43,433 nt of DNA from Ruegeria atlantica (GTDB taxonomy: Bacteria; Pseudomonadota; Alphaproteobacteria; Rhodobacterales; Rhodobacteraceae), in the NCBI GenBank assembly GCA_013032095.1, contig WQBJ01000031.1, positions 1 through 43,433 of the forward strand, written 5' to 3'. A program made the position numbers and the translations under genes. Below are positions 33,091 through 41,974 of this stretch, piece by piece. Under the pieces are notes generated by a model. It had not been told where the DNA came from and ran no database searches. It saw only the letters and a list, made by a program, of their open reading frames with translations. Numbering within the stretch: position 1 is the first letter of the stretch; every line of letters begins with the position of its first letter.

Positions 33091-35424
33091 ATGAAATCTT
33101 TTACTAGTACCAATTTTGACCTGCCGCCCGATGCCATTTTAGCAGGTATTGGACTTCTAGATCGCCAATCTCTTTGTAGCCTGATTGCAATCCTAGAAAG
33201 CGTCGATCTGCTCAACCTGTTGCGACAAACCACTGATGGCGTTGCAAAGAGCCTGAAACTCTATGACGCTGACGACGCTCAGAGAGTGCGCGCGGCCACT
33301 GATGAACTTGATTGCTCACCAATCTCGACACCAACCCTAAGACATCGCCTCTGGTTTAGAATTTCCGAAGGATTGTCGGTCGTTTCTGAGACACCTTATA
33401 CATTCAAGTCAGCACACAGGTCTTCTGCCGCTTTGGCCGTGCGGACTTCAGAACGCCTTTCACCAGAACTGCGCCAAAGACGCCAGAAAGCTGCACAAAC
33501 ACCGACAACTGGTGGGTTGGTCGAAAAGGCGACTGCGTCAGCAAGTTCGATTGTTGCGTCCGCTCGAAACACTTTTTCGAAGAGTGATCCACTGCCGTTC
33601 GCCGAAATCGCATCAGAAGAGTTTTTGGACTTCATCAGTGATGAAACCACTTTTGACGAGATTACAAAGCAGACCGACTTGGACACGAGGGAGGCTCTGG
33701 AGCGCGCTCGAACAAAGTCTCAGGCGGCTATGGCAAGTGGTGCGGGCTGGGCCGTATTTGCCGGTGTCGTCGCAAATAGCGGGTTTGCTCCTTACATTCT
33801 GGCGGCAAAAGCCAGCGCAGTTATCCCACTTGTGAGCGGCCCAGGACTTGTGTCGCTTCTGGCAGTCATAGTTAATCCTGCGACACTCTTGGTCGGCCTG
33901 GGTGGTTTAGCCTGGATTGGAGCTGGAAAATCGACCAGCACAGCCCGTAGCCAAGTAGCAGCGAGACTTTGCGCAATGCTGGCCATGCGAGGCAGTCAGG
34001 ACACCAATCTCGGCGTCCAAAAATTCATCACCGACACGCGTGCCAGCGCAAATGGAAAATCGACCGAATTTCAACATCTCAACAAATCATCACAGCTCCA
34101 GATGCGGAAGCGGATCGCGGAAATCGAAAGTACTCTTGGTGGCCCATTGCCTGCTCCCGCCGGAAGCCCCCCGAAGCCTTGGGACGAAAGCATATGCTCT
34201 CCTAAGACAAAGACAGATTACGCTGATCTCGTCGATGCGACGGCAGTTGCCACCCTGACTACAGGAGAGCTCCTATGGCACGCAATCGCAATGGATCGAA
34301 ACGTGCTAAGTGCTGCGGACTTTTCTAGAAATATCAACCTGGGTGACCCGCTATCCTTTGCGGCAAACGCTCATGAGTTTGCGATGCGTGGGGCACAGAT
34401 ATCGTTGCGCGGCTATACTGCCGAACGGCTTGTGCTGGATCAATTGGTTGCCGCAGGGCACGATGTTGTGATGCCAGCAAGTAGCAATATGCCAGGTTTT
34501 GATTTGTTGGTTGACGGGTGTGAAATTCAAGTCAAGTGCGGGGAAACGCTCGGCATACTCACTGAGCATTTCGAGAAATACCCAGGCATCCCGGTGATTG
34601 CCAATAGCGAGCTCGCGCAAAAAGCATGGGAACAAGGCGAAGAATGGGCCAGCCTTGTAACAACATTACCCGGATTTGACTTGAGCATTGTCGAAGGAAA
34701 GTTGGCGAAAGCACTCGACCACGCGTCGGAACTTGTGGACCTCGATGTTCTGTTTTTTGCCTTCGCTGTTGGTCTGGTTCGCGGCGGCGTAGAGGTTTGG
34801 CGCGGCGCAATTCCACTGGAAGACCTTCCGGCTTGGATGCTGATAGACGGAGTTGCACGAGGCGGGCTAGGGGTAGCCGGTAATGCTGGGGGAACCGCGA
34901 TTGGCTTGCTTGCGATTGGACCTGCAGGAGCATTGGTACTGGGTCCAGTATTTGCATGTGCAGCTCTGATGGGAACTGGAACGGCACGAGACAGTATTTC
35001 TAGCTTACTGATGCGCGAATGGCACCAAGAACGCAAACGCCTGGCTCACGAGCTTCATGTCTCCCTCCTTGCCGCACTCGACAGGAAAATCAAAGCCCTC
35101 TCAAAACGGCACGCACACCTTCCTTCGAGCGCGGCACAGGAAACGAAGGAAGTGACCGTGTGGATACAGCAAAAAGGCTGTGATGATTTGGTGTCGGCAA
35201 TTGAAGAAAGGGCTGAGGTGTCAGCGCCACCCAGCAACGAGTTTGAGACGCTAGCGCTGCTTTTGGAAGCGTCCCGTTTGGCACCAACCGACGCAAAGGT
35301 TCTAATTGCTCGCGGAAGATTGGAGCGACACTTGCGGTCCCGACCGAGCCTCAATGAAGCAGTTTTCAAGAACCATCTCCCGCGCCTTCCAGATATCCCC
35401 TTTAATCTATCGAAGAAGAGCTAG
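33091..35424 (+). CDS. 777-aa membrane-associated protein with PD-(D/E)xK-like motif
   Basis: I do not recognise the family. Visible parts: a helical polar N-terminus; a hydrophobic Gly/Ala-rich region at about 216-280 (two or three potential membrane helices); a candidate nuclease motif at about 445-482, with E445 (YTAERLV), D471 (NMPGFDLLV) and Q480-V-K482 (EIQVKCG), the order of a PD-(D/E)xK restriction-like fold; a second Gly/Ala-rich hydrophobic region at about 586-632; and a charged helical C-terminus. Glycine-zipper-like hydrophobic regions plus a nuclease site would suit a membrane-targeting or DNA-degrading effector, but this is inference. The ATG at 33091 follows a weak GAGAG. It is a single-gene module between palindromes 3 and 5. 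Confidence 0.8.
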   Translation: MKSFTSTNFDLPPDAILAGIGLLDRQSLCSLIAILESVDLLNLLRQTTDGVAKSLKLYDADDAQRVRAATDELDCSPISTPTLRHRLWFRISEGLSVVSETPYTFKSAHRSSAALAVRTSERLSPELRQRRQKAAQTPTTGGLVEKATASASSIVASARNTFSKSDPLPFAEIASEEFLDFISDETTFDEITKQTDLDTREALERARTKSQAAMASGAGWAVFAGVVANSGFAPYILAAKASAVIPLVSGPGLVSLLAVIVNPATLLVGLGGLAWIGAGKSTSTARSQVAARLCAMLAMRGSQDTNLGVQKFITDTRASANGKSTEFQHLNKSSQLQMRKRIAEIESTLGGPLPAPAGSPPKPWDESICSPKTKTDYADLVDATAVATLTTGELLWHAIAMDRNVLSAADFSRNINLGDPLSFAANAHEFAMRGAQISLRGYTAERLVLDQLVAAGHDVVMPASSNMPGFDLLVDGCEIQVKCGETLGILTEHFEKYPGIPVIANSELAQKAWEQGEEWASLVTTLPGFDLSIVEGKLAKALDHASELVDLDVLFFAFAVGLVRGGVEVWRGAIPLEDLPAWMLIDGVARGGLGVAGNAGGTAIGLLAIGPAGALVLGPVFACAALMGTGTARDSISSLLMREWHQERKRLAHELHVSLLAALDRKIKALSKRHAHLPSSAAQETKEVTVWIQQKGCDDLVSAIEERAEVSAPPSNEFETLALLLEASRLAPTDAKVLIARGRLERHLRSRPSLNEAVFKNHLPRLPDIPFNLSKKS

Positions 35425-35467
35425 CCGAGAGTGAGCACTTGAAGCTAGAAACCAAGATCGAAGTGCA

Positions 35468-35483
35468 GTGAATTTGAGTTCAC
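35468..35483. repeat. island palindrome, site 5
   Basis: GTGAATTTGAGTTCAC, 43 bases after the stop of the 777-aa gene and 117 before the next start. Confidence 0.8.
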
Positions 35484-35599
35484 TTTGGTTTTGACGGTAC
35501 ATTGTTTAGATTTTTTGGGAACAACGCAATGCCGTTCTATTAAATTTTGGGTTAGACTTCCTTTAGAAAGAATTTGTCACCAAGATTTCGAGCCAGCTC

Positions 35600-36301
35600 A
35601 TGATTGTCGATACAGATTTTGACGTGTTTAGCGATACGCCTAGTGGGAAAGACCCTGACAAATACAGCCCCACACTTCGAAAATATCATCAGTATTTGTG
35701 GAGCAAACCACTTCCAGACGGCACCCTGTTCACTTTGACGGATACCAAAGCAGGAACGTACCTGTATCATCTTTCAGCAAAAGGTGAGTTCCAATTAAGC
35801 AGCGATGCCTTCAGCAACACGTTCCAGTGCGTAAATAGAATGATCCCAATCACCTCTTTGATCCATGAAGATCGAATGGCCGAATTTTTCAGGCTTTGTT
35901 CGACGATTGGCGCATATATATTGTTCCCCGGCAATATGATTGACAAAAAGCGGACAATAAACATGGCTCGCGGTTGTCATCCAAAAATCAGAGATAGAAT
36001 TGATCTAACGCTTGAATGCATACGGCGTCACTACATTCGTCAAGAAAGCCCGCTTTCGGAGGTACTGGAGCGGTACAGTGATTTTTTTGATCTATTTCAT
36101 AGCTTTGATGGCTATGTTGAGTTTTTCTTGTTGAGTGATTTGGTCGACAAAGGACAAGTTCGGTTCTTCTTACCGTCCGAAAACTTTCAGAGAGATGGAT
36201 ATCCTGAAAATGTTGAGGAGTATCGGGCTGTAATGCACAGCACCACGGATTTTGTAAACCGGCGGAACAGACGAATTTCAGAACTCGGAACGGACGGATA
36301 G
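35600..36301 (+). CDS. DUF6994-like protein, 233 aa
   Basis: A soluble 233-aa protein resembling the DUF6994 family (DTPSGKDPDKYSPTLRKYHQYLW, a YLYHLS strand, LFPGNMIDKKRTINMARG, RIDLTLECIRRHY, FFDLFHSFDGYVEFFLL). The family has no known function; members are scattered in bacterial genomes and are often found in variable regions. It is a single-gene module between palindromes 5 and 6. No clear ribosome site; the first ATG is used. Confidence 0.75.
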   Translation: MIVDTDFDVFSDTPSGKDPDKYSPTLRKYHQYLWSKPLPDGTLFTLTDTKAGTYLYHLSAKGEFQLSSDAFSNTFQCVNRMIPITSLIHEDRMAEFFRLCSTIGAYILFPGNMIDKKRTINMARGCHPKIRDRIDLTLECIRRHYIRQESPLSEVLERYSDFFDLFHSFDGYVEFFLLSDLVDKGQVRFFLPSENFQRDGYPENVEEYRAVMHSTTDFVNRRNRRISELGTDG

Positions 36302-36385
36302 CTTGTTCCAATTTGCGCGATTTTTCCAAAGTGCAGAGGTACAAGATAGGTGCCGACGGCCTCTCACACCTCGGGACTGCATCCG

Positions 36386-36401
36386 GTGAACTCGAGTTCA
36401 C
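36386..36401. repeat. island palindrome, site 6 (perfect)
   Basis: GTGAACTCGAGTTCAC, a perfect 16-bp palindrome in the gap between the convergent DUF6994 and GIY-YIG genes. It cannot be a promoter operator for either gene there. Confidence 0.9.
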
Positions 36402-36412
36402 TTGAACACATC

Positions 36413-36895
36413 TCACTTCCCTAAACGATGCGGATCGTTAGCAAACGGTGGTTTGCCATAGGACTTGCGGAATTCGCCAATCATCCGCTTTTCAACTGTC
36501 CTCGGAACTTCGTCGGGTGTCTCGCGCCAAGCAACCAACATGTTATGGGCATCGGGCAATTGCCAAATCAATCGTCCACCCCAATGCCCGACTGGCTTTC
36601 CCGCTCCAAATCTTGCGTACTGTTGGAGCCGTCGCCTCAGGTTGTTGGCTTTGCCAATATAAATAATGCTGACTTCATCTACCCAGTTAGCTGTGAGTGT
36701 TTCAGCAGGCACCGAAGGGTTCTTGCCTTTAAACCAGCCAGCCGAGCTTTCAGGCAAGAAATCTGGCAAGCCCTCACAAGAGTAGTGAACTACATATACG
36801 CCTCCAGACGTGGGGCAGTCCCAGTTGGCAATGTTATCCCAACGATCCCATCCTTTGAAACCAATTTGCGTAAGTTGATAGCGTGAATATTGCAT
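36413..36895 (-). CDS. GIY-YIG nuclease-like protein, 160 aa
   Basis: A GIY-YIG domain protein: GVY at 32-34, YIG at 79-81 (VSIIYIGKANNLRRRLQQY), R87, and a likely catalytic Glu at 135 (VEKRMIGEF) with N153 downstream. These are the active-site elements, so nuclease activity is possible. The spacing between GVY and YIG (about 45 residues) is longer than in many family members. The start at ATG 36895 is preferred; the frame is open to 36973. It is a single-gene module between palindromes 6 and 7 on the minus strand. In mobile cargo such proteins can be homing-type or defence nucleases. Confidence 0.8.
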   Translation of the reverse strand: MQYSRYQLTQIGFKGWDRWDNIANWDCPTSGGVYVVHYSCEGLPDFLPESSAGWFKGKNPSVPAETLTANWVDEVSIIYIGKANNLRRRLQQYARFGAGKPVGHWGGRLIWQLPDAHNMLVAWRETPDEVPRTVEKRMIGEFRKSYGKPPFANDPHRLGK

Positions 36896-37107
36896 GCTGG
36901 TTATCTGGTATTCGTTTCCACGCGCGGCTCCATCTTGACAGGAATACCTTTGACACTGCGACGTCACTGTCAACCGGCCAAACGTTTAGCGAACACTCTG
37001 TTTCTTCTATTTTGATAAACCGCGAGTGACTGACTTGGGTTCGTTTACAGTCATTTGCCACAATGGTTAATTTTTCGTTGTTCATGAGGATTTTTTAAAA
37101 AGCTGTA

Positions 37108-37123
37108 GTGAACTCGAGTTCAC
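37108..37123. repeat. island palindrome, site 7 (perfect)
   Basis: GTGAACTCGAGTTCAC again perfect, 10 bases after the stop of the serine recombinase and 212 before the GIY-YIG start. Confidence 0.9.
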
Positions 37124-37133
37124 CAAGTGAGCG

Positions 37134-37733
37134 TCAACTCGCAGCTGTATCGGCAATTTTTTCCAAAGATTGTTGGATACTCTCATCAGACAAAATGCGA
37201 TAGACGGAAGCTCGCCCAATCCCAATCGTCTTTGCAATTTCGGTTGCCCCAGTGCCTGCTTTATGAAGTTCAAGCACTTGCTTTGCGTGCGCCCGAGCGG
37301 TGGGTTTACGGCCTTTGTATTTGCCAGCAGCTTTTGCCCTCGCGATCCCTTCGCGTTGTCGTTCCAGCATAATGTCCCGCTCGAACTCGGCAATGCCTCC
37401 AAGCACAGTCAGAATAAGTTTTCCTGTCGAATTGCCCGTATCGATACCCAGACCAAGAATGCGGAGGTTCGCACCCTTGCCTTTCAGGCTATCCAGTATT
37501 TGCATGAGGTGCGCTACAGATCTCGCCAAACGATCTAAGCGCGTCACAACAAGGGTGTCACCCTCTCTCACGAACTCAAGCGCAGCAGTAAGATTGTCTC
37601 GAGCAGTCACGTCGACTGAAGAAACCTGCTCCTCGAAAATCTTTTCGCAGCTCGCTTTTTTGAGCTCGTCGATCTGGGCATCCAAACCTGCCTTTTGATC
37701 TAGAGTAGAAGTCCGTGCATAGCCAATGATCAT
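37134..37733 (-). CDS. serine recombinase (resolvase/invertase)
   Basis: A 199-aa small serine recombinase. The catalytic serine is S9 (YARTSTLDQ) with R7, R65, R68 and R71 (VVTRLDRLARS). The E-helix is present (GGIAEFERDIMLERQREGI), and a C-terminal HTH follows at about 150-182 (GATEIAKTIGIGRASVYRI). It is of the Tn3/Hin size class and looks active. A res-like region lies directly upstream (37745-37860). It may resolve cointegrates or invert or delete segments of the island; it closes the right end of the palindrome-bearing segment. Confidence 0.92.
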   Translation of the reverse strand: MIIGYARTSTLDQKAGLDAQIDELKKASCEKIFEEQVSSVDVTARDNLTAALEFVREGDTLVVTRLDRLARSVAHLMQILDSLKGKGANLRILGLGIDTGNSTGKLILTVLGGIAEFERDIMLERQREGIARAKAAGKYKGRKPTARAHAKQVLELHKAGTGATEIAKTIGIGRASVYRILSDESIQQSLEKIADTAAS

Positions 37734-37744
37734 GTAGCACCTGC

Positions 37745-37860
37745 TGTCTCAATAACCTCTTAAATTATGCGGAACATATGGCCCAAAAATCAAATACTAT
37801 TTATATGAGACAGGATAAACACATCTGCTGATGTGCTCCAATAGGGCAAGCCCTATTGGA
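37745..37860. promoter_or_regulatory. candidate res region of the serine recombinase
   Basis: TGTCTC at 37745 and GGAACA at 37771-37776 bracket AAATTAT, which recalls a Tn3-type res subsite (TGTC...AAATTAT..GACA). GAGACA at 37807-37812 is an inverted TGTCTC. Two perfect hairpins follow: CACATC/GATGTG (about 37820-37835) and TCCAATAGGGC/GCCCTATTGGA (37837-37860, 2-base centre). Confidence 0.45.
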
Positions 37861-38014
37861 AATACCATGTAGAAAAGGCTACCCGGACGTTCACACAAAA
37901 CGCAGCGAATGACTTCTTCGAGCCCATTTCAACCGATGCTGCGATATGTTCAAACGGGCGCAGTAGTACGCAAAGTGAACCTGGGTGCAGTCAACGATAC
38001 CAGCGCAGCGCGGA
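37861..38014. other. right flank of the island; no gene
   Basis: A 150-base interval between the hairpins and the LysR gene. It is where the island boundary should lie. A minus-strand frame (37891-38097) has no support. No attachment repeat was identified by eye. Confidence 0.35.
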
Positions 38015-38872
38015 TCAACTCGCGACCCCGAACGCTTTTCGAATTGCATCCGCCATCGCTTCGGAAATCTCTGTGTTGATATTCTGACCATATTCAATCA
38101 CCAGCTTGGACGCGGGTAACGGTTGAAACCCATTCTCCGCGGTCAATTGCACCATGTCAGCCGTCAGCATGTCCGCGTTCAGAACACCAACAGCAACACC
38201 CGCTCTAACGGCTGCGGCGACGCCCGAAGCGCTTTCGCTGGAATAGACAACCCGGTAGTTGCGACCGCTTTCATTCAGTGCATTCACCGCCACGTCCCGC
38301 CACCAGCAGTCACGATCAAACAGCGCAACTGGCAAAGGGTCTGTTTCGTGAACGGCATGGGCCCGTGATGTTGCCCAGACAATGTGTTCATCTTTCAATG
38401 GCTCCATATTGGGACCCAATTCGGCGACTTCGTGAACCGCGATATCCATCTGCCCGGATGCCAGAGCAGTTGAATAACCAGTGCTCAATGAACGCTGCAC
38501 GTTCAGTTCGACTTTAGGGTTGTCACGGGCAAAATCTGCGACGATTTTCGACAGGAGCTCGGAACTGTGGTCGTCAGGAATTCCAATTCGAAGCACCCCA
38601 GTCAACTCTGCACCGGTGAGTTCCGCAAAGATCTCATTGAGCTCTCCGACGACCCTTCGGGCAACAGGCTCAAGCCTTTCACCGGCAGTTGTCAGACGCA
38701 CGCCTCGCCCGTGTCGCACAAAGACGTCTTTGCCGAGAAGCTCCTCCAGCTTTCGGATTTGCATACTGGCGGCAGACTGTGTGCGATGGATTTTCTCGGC
38801 CCCCGCCAGAATGCTGCCGGTATCCCTGACAGCAAGGAATGTTCTGAGCAGGTCGCTATCCAGATGAGGCAT
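38015..38872 (-). CDS. LysR-family regulator
   Basis: A 285-aa LysR regulator: winged HTH at residues 1-60 (LDSDLLRTFLAVRDTGSILAGAEKI, TQSAASMQIRKLE) and an effector domain from about 90 (GVLRIGIPDD, LASGQMDIAVHEV). The ATG at 38872 is chosen because the HTH begins right after it; the frame extends to 39076 but that adds a non-homologous leader. It is divergent from the permease gene with 100 bases between, so it probably regulates the permease. The effector is unknown. Confidence 0.9.
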   Translation of the reverse strand: MPHLDSDLLRTFLAVRDTGSILAGAEKIHRTQSAASMQIRKLEELLGKDVFVRHGRGVRLTTAGERLEPVARRVVGELNEIFAELTGAELTGVLRIGIPDDHSSELLSKIVADFARDNPKVELNVQRSLSTGYSTALASGQMDIAVHEVAELGPNMEPLKDEHIVWATSRAHAVHETDPLPVALFDRDCWWRDVAVNALNESGRNYRVVYSSESASGVAAAVRAGVAVGVLNADMLTADMVQLTAENGFQPLPASKLVIEYGQNINTEISEAMADAIRKAFGVAS

Positions 38873-38972
38873 GATAAGGTTTCGAAAATTCTTATATCTG
38901 CCTTCAGAACTATTCGTTATTCGGAGATCAATCAAGTTGCTACCTATGACGCAGCCTTTGAAAGGATGTGCC

Positions 38973-39989
38973 ATGGCAAACGACAGCGCTCTCACCCCCA
39001 GAATCTCGAAAACGAAAATCCTGATTGCTGCGGCACTAATCTCCGTGGTGGTAATTTCGATCGCCTTTCCCGCCAAAGCCTTGGAGACGCTCGCTTTTGT
39101 GGCGATCAGCCTGCTTCAGGTCTCGCCGCTTGTCATTCCCGGCATTCTGATCGCGGCGTGGGTCAGTGCCAGCGGTGCCAGCAGCCACATCGCCGAGGTG
39201 TTCAACGGCAATCTGTTCAAAACCATTGTTGCAGCTTCCTTGATCGGTGCGGTTACGCCCGTCTGCGGTGTCACCGTATTGCCGTTAATGGCCGGGTTGC
39301 TGGCTGCCGGTGTGCCGCTGGCTCCCGTCATGGCATTCTGGCTGTCGTCACCGGTCACCGATTCAGCCATGCTGGCCACAACCGCCGCAACCTTAGGAAT
39401 GAGCTTTGCCATCGGCAAAACGCTTGCCGCCATGGGGTTGGGGTTGTTCGGTGGAGGCGTAACCGCGCTGCTCAGCAAGCGCCCATGGGCTCAATCGGCG
39501 CTGCGTGATAATGCGCTTGTCGGAAGCCTCGGGCAGGTCTGCCAGGTGGATGAAATCGAGTGGGCCGTCTGGCATTCGTCGGAACATCGCGCGCACTTTC
39601 GAACTGAGTTCATCGCCATTTCCCGTCTTGTCTTGATATGCCTGATCCCAGCCTTCGCAGCCGAGTTTGTTCTGCAAAGCCTGCTGGAGCCTGAAGCCTT
39701 GTCATCTTACGTGGGTGGCGACGTGTGGTGGGCTGTTCCGCTGGCGGTCATTGTTGGTGCGCCTGCCTATCTGGACGGATACGCCGCTTTGCCGCTGACC
39801 CGCTCGCTCATGGATCATGGCATGTCATCCGGTGCGGCGATGGCGTTTCTGGTCTCAGGCGGCGTCGTCAGCATCTGGGGCGCGATGGCCATCTATCCAG
39901 TGCTGAAGTTGAAGCCGTTTTTGCTTTACCTCGCCCTTGCGGTAACCGGTTCAATGGCGGCAGGTTGGCTCTTTGGTATAGTCGGTTAG
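38973..39989 (+). CDS. permease (ArsP-like, DUF318 family)
   Basis: A 338-aa polytopic protein with eight or more helices and the family's hallmarks: SLLQVSPLVIPGILIAAWV, and a TPVCGVTVLPLMAGLLAAGVPLAPVMAFWLSSP-like segment with a conserved cysteine, repeated near the C-terminus (GAPAYLDGYAALPLTRSLMDHG). ArsP-type members export organoarsenicals, others are of unknown substrate. The ATG at 38973 follows AAAGGATG; the frame is open upstream to 38871. Divergent LysR gene upstream. Confidence 0.88.
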   Translation: MANDSALTPRISKTKILIAAALISVVVISIAFPAKALETLAFVAISLLQVSPLVIPGILIAAWVSASGASSHIAEVFNGNLFKTIVAASLIGAVTPVCGVTVLPLMAGLLAAGVPLAPVMAFWLSSPVTDSAMLATTAATLGMSFAIGKTLAAMGLGLFGGGVTALLSKRPWAQSALRDNALVGSLGQVCQVDEIEWAVWHSSEHRAHFRTEFIAISRLVLICLIPAFAAEFVLQSLLEPEALSSYVGGDVWWAVPLAVIVGAPAYLDGYAALPLTRSLMDHGMSSGAAMAFLVSGGVVSIWGAMAIYPVLKLKPFLLYLALAVTGSMAAGWLFGIVG

Positions 39990-40449
39990 CATCGCGACGA
40001 CCGGTGTCACCAAAGAAGTCGCTATACGTACTGGACCAGACCTTTGAGCCAACGCCACCAAAGGTAGCTTTGTCCGCAGACCAGACGTTCGGCAAACCAC
40101 TTAACGCGGCGCTGCAGCGAATGACCGCTCTGAGCCCAAAGTTGCCAGTGGTGCTCAGGGCGCGAAGGTCTTCGATGCGCAGACAGCGACAATTGCAAAG
40201 TGGCAGGATTTGGCAACTGGGCGGCGGACGCATGCTGCGTGAGCAATGAGAAAGAGCAGACCTTCGCCGCAAGCGCATCAACCAACCACAATCGAACGGA
40301 GGGGGTTCGGACGATGTTAACTTTCGCTGACTGAGCAAAAACATCTATTCGCTTAAGGTGAGCAGCCTTGTGGCGCTAGGTTCAGGGGAGATGGTAGCGG
40401 ACTTGCTCGTTTCCCATGACGCTCGCTTGGAGCGTAGGCGGTAAGCCTT
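39990..40449. other. intergenic region with repeat copy J
   Basis: A 460-base gap between converging genes. Repeat copy J lies at 40067-40142. A few frames cross it on both strands but all run through the repeat and lack ribosome sites. Confidence 0.5.
40067..40142. repeat. dispersed intergenic repeat, copy J
   Basis: GCTTTGTCCGCAGA (inverted second core) on the left and GACCGCTCTGAGCCCAAAGT (inverted first core) on the right, the same order as in the reverse complement of copies B and I. It is the first copy right of the island. Confidence 0.75.
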
Positions 40450-41313
40450 TCAGAACCGGTTCTTCAGCGATTGTGTCACGCTGAACTGCGGAAAGTTTGG
40501 TCTTCGCCGCGTGCTATTCAGCAAGTCATAATATTGCCCCCATGCAAACTCGCACTTGATCTCGGCGGGCCGGTCATAGGTGTAGGTTTCGAGGTAATCG
40601 TCGATCATTCCTGTGACCCGATAGCGAGATCTTGCGGCGGGCTCGACGTAGAGCCGAATGGCATAACGTATGTTGTTCAGGAATTCCGCTATCGTGCTCG
40701 CATGGTAGGCGAACAAGTGAGTGTGAAACCAATCCCAGCAATCCGGTAACGCCGCATAGGCTTGGCTCTCATTAATCGTAACGCCGTTCTCCCCGAGGAT
40801 TCTTATCAGTTTGGCAGCTTGCCCGCCGAGACGCAGGAAATTGTGCTTCCCGATGTCTCCACCCATGCGAATGAAGTCGATGCGCTTAATAGTTAAATTG
40901 ACCTCCACCTCGATGCTCGACAACCATACTCCCGGAACAAAGGCGGAGCATTCAAGCCATTCAATAAAATGATGAACCTGTATAGAAAGGTTTTTTGTAT
41001 CGCTCCCTAACAACGGGTTCTCGCAAATGCGCGCAAGATAAAAGAGTGTAGTATGATCGGTAGCCTTGCCGCCTTGGGGCGGCTTTGGCAGTCCGAAAGG
41101 CATCGGCCTTTGCCCCCTCCCAGTGACCGGCGAAAGGAAATCGCGCAGCAGGATTGCGAACTGTCGTAGGGTGTCCGACGTCTGAGGCAGGAGATTTGTG
41201 TGTTCTCTCACCTCGCCCGGCGAACAAAATATGGCGTGGTTCACCATATCGTCCACCATGCCCATTGCGGCATTTAGAACTATGGCCTCCTGCTCAAGCG
41301 TCGTGAATGTCAT
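40450..41313 (-). CDS. hypothetical protein, 287 aa
   Basis: A soluble 287-aa protein that I do not recognise. It is helical and rich in aromatic residues (WDWFHTHLFAYHASTIAEFLNNIRYAI, YYDLLNSTRRRPNFPQF) with no signal peptide or membrane helix. No catalytic motif stands out. The frame covers 864 bases without interruption. It is monocistronic and surrounded by accessory-type genes. Confidence 0.7.
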   Translation of the reverse strand: MTFTTLEQEAIVLNAAMGMVDDMVNHAIFCSPGEVREHTNLLPQTSDTLRQFAILLRDFLSPVTGRGQRPMPFGLPKPPQGGKATDHTTLFYLARICENPLLGSDTKNLSIQVHHFIEWLECSAFVPGVWLSSIEVEVNLTIKRIDFIRMGGDIGKHNFLRLGGQAAKLIRILGENGVTINESQAYAALPDCWDWFHTHLFAYHASTIAEFLNNIRYAIRLYVEPAARSRYRVTGMIDDYLETYTYDRPAEIKCEFAWGQYYDLLNSTRRRPNFPQFSVTQSLKNRF

Positions 41314-41551
41314 CTAGCCCCCCACTGGGCTGACATTATCCCAATCGAGGAGACCATCAATAGATATGATCGCGTCTCAATTGGATAGGCTGCCAAGTAG
41401 CGGCTAAGTGCTCTAAGTCGACTTGCGGCGGTGCTGAAAAACGGTCGCAGCGACGTCGCAAACTGAAGGTGTTGTCGTGCAGAGCAGGTTGCAATACGAG
41501 TGACCTAGAAAAGGGTTGAGTAAAATTCCCCCAAACGACCTGGAGTAGAAA
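41314..41551. other. divergent promoter gap; nothing recognised
   Basis: A 240-base gap between the divergent 287-aa and 120-aa genes. I see no repeats or structure worth naming. Confidence 0.4.
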
Positions 41552-41914
41552 ATGTCTGATTTCGTAGCATCTGTTCAGTACAACGATTTTAAAGGGTCTG
41601 TTGCAGCAGACCGGTCTGACACCGAGAGTATGAAGGAGTACCTGGTAGAACACGGTCATGCGATGGATGACGAGCGGGTCATCGGTTACAGAATTTCCTT
41701 CAGTGGAAACCATGGTAATGAATATGAGCCAGGTGTTCTCATCTATCTACAAAAAGGTAGTTTCGATGATCCTGACAGCAAGATTCGAGCTGTAGACATT
41801 GAGATGTCTAGCCCAAAGTTCTTTTCGTTTTTCAAACGCTTCTGTCTAGTACTGATGCAAGATGGGCTTGATTTGTCTAACGTCACCGTGGATGGCCCTC
41901 ATTACGAAGAGTAA
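41552..41914 (+). CDS. acidic hypothetical protein, 120 aa
   Basis: A soluble, acidic protein with alternating strands (YNDFKGSVAADRSD, VIGYRISFSGN, GVLIYLQKGSF) and a hydrophobic helix (FFSFFKRFCLVLMQDGLDL). GGAGTAGAAA precedes the ATG. The family is not recognised. It is followed 60 bases later by the 269-aa gene in the same direction. Its acidity and position would suit an antitoxin or immunity protein, but that is only an inference. Confidence 0.7.
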   Translation: MSDFVASVQYNDFKGSVAADRSDTESMKEYLVEHGHAMDDERVIGYRISFSGNHGNEYEPGVLIYLQKGSFDDPDSKIRAVDIEMSSPKFFSFFKRFCLVLMQDGLDLSNVTVDGPHYEE

Positions 41915-41974
41915 AAGAAGACAGTCCCGCAATTTTTCAGGAAGCACGGGGTGCCATTAAAAGGGGGGCTTTAG

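Noticed and set aside
36834..37085. 83-codon minus-strand frame overlapping the GIY-YIG start
   Set aside because: It has no ribosome site, overlaps the better supported GIY-YIG gene by 62 bases in another frame and has no recognisable features.
30827..37123. CRISPR array
   Set aside because: The palindromes are hundreds to thousands of bases apart, with genes between; there are no regular spacers or cas genes.
29010..38014. Attachment-site direct repeats bounding the island
   Set aside because: I compared both flanks by eye and found only short chance matches (GTTCACAC). A systematic alignment would be needed to call att sites.
38873..39076. N-terminal extension of the LysR regulator to 39076
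   Set aside because: The HTH begins directly after the ATG at 38872; the extension overlaps the divergent promoter and permease start.
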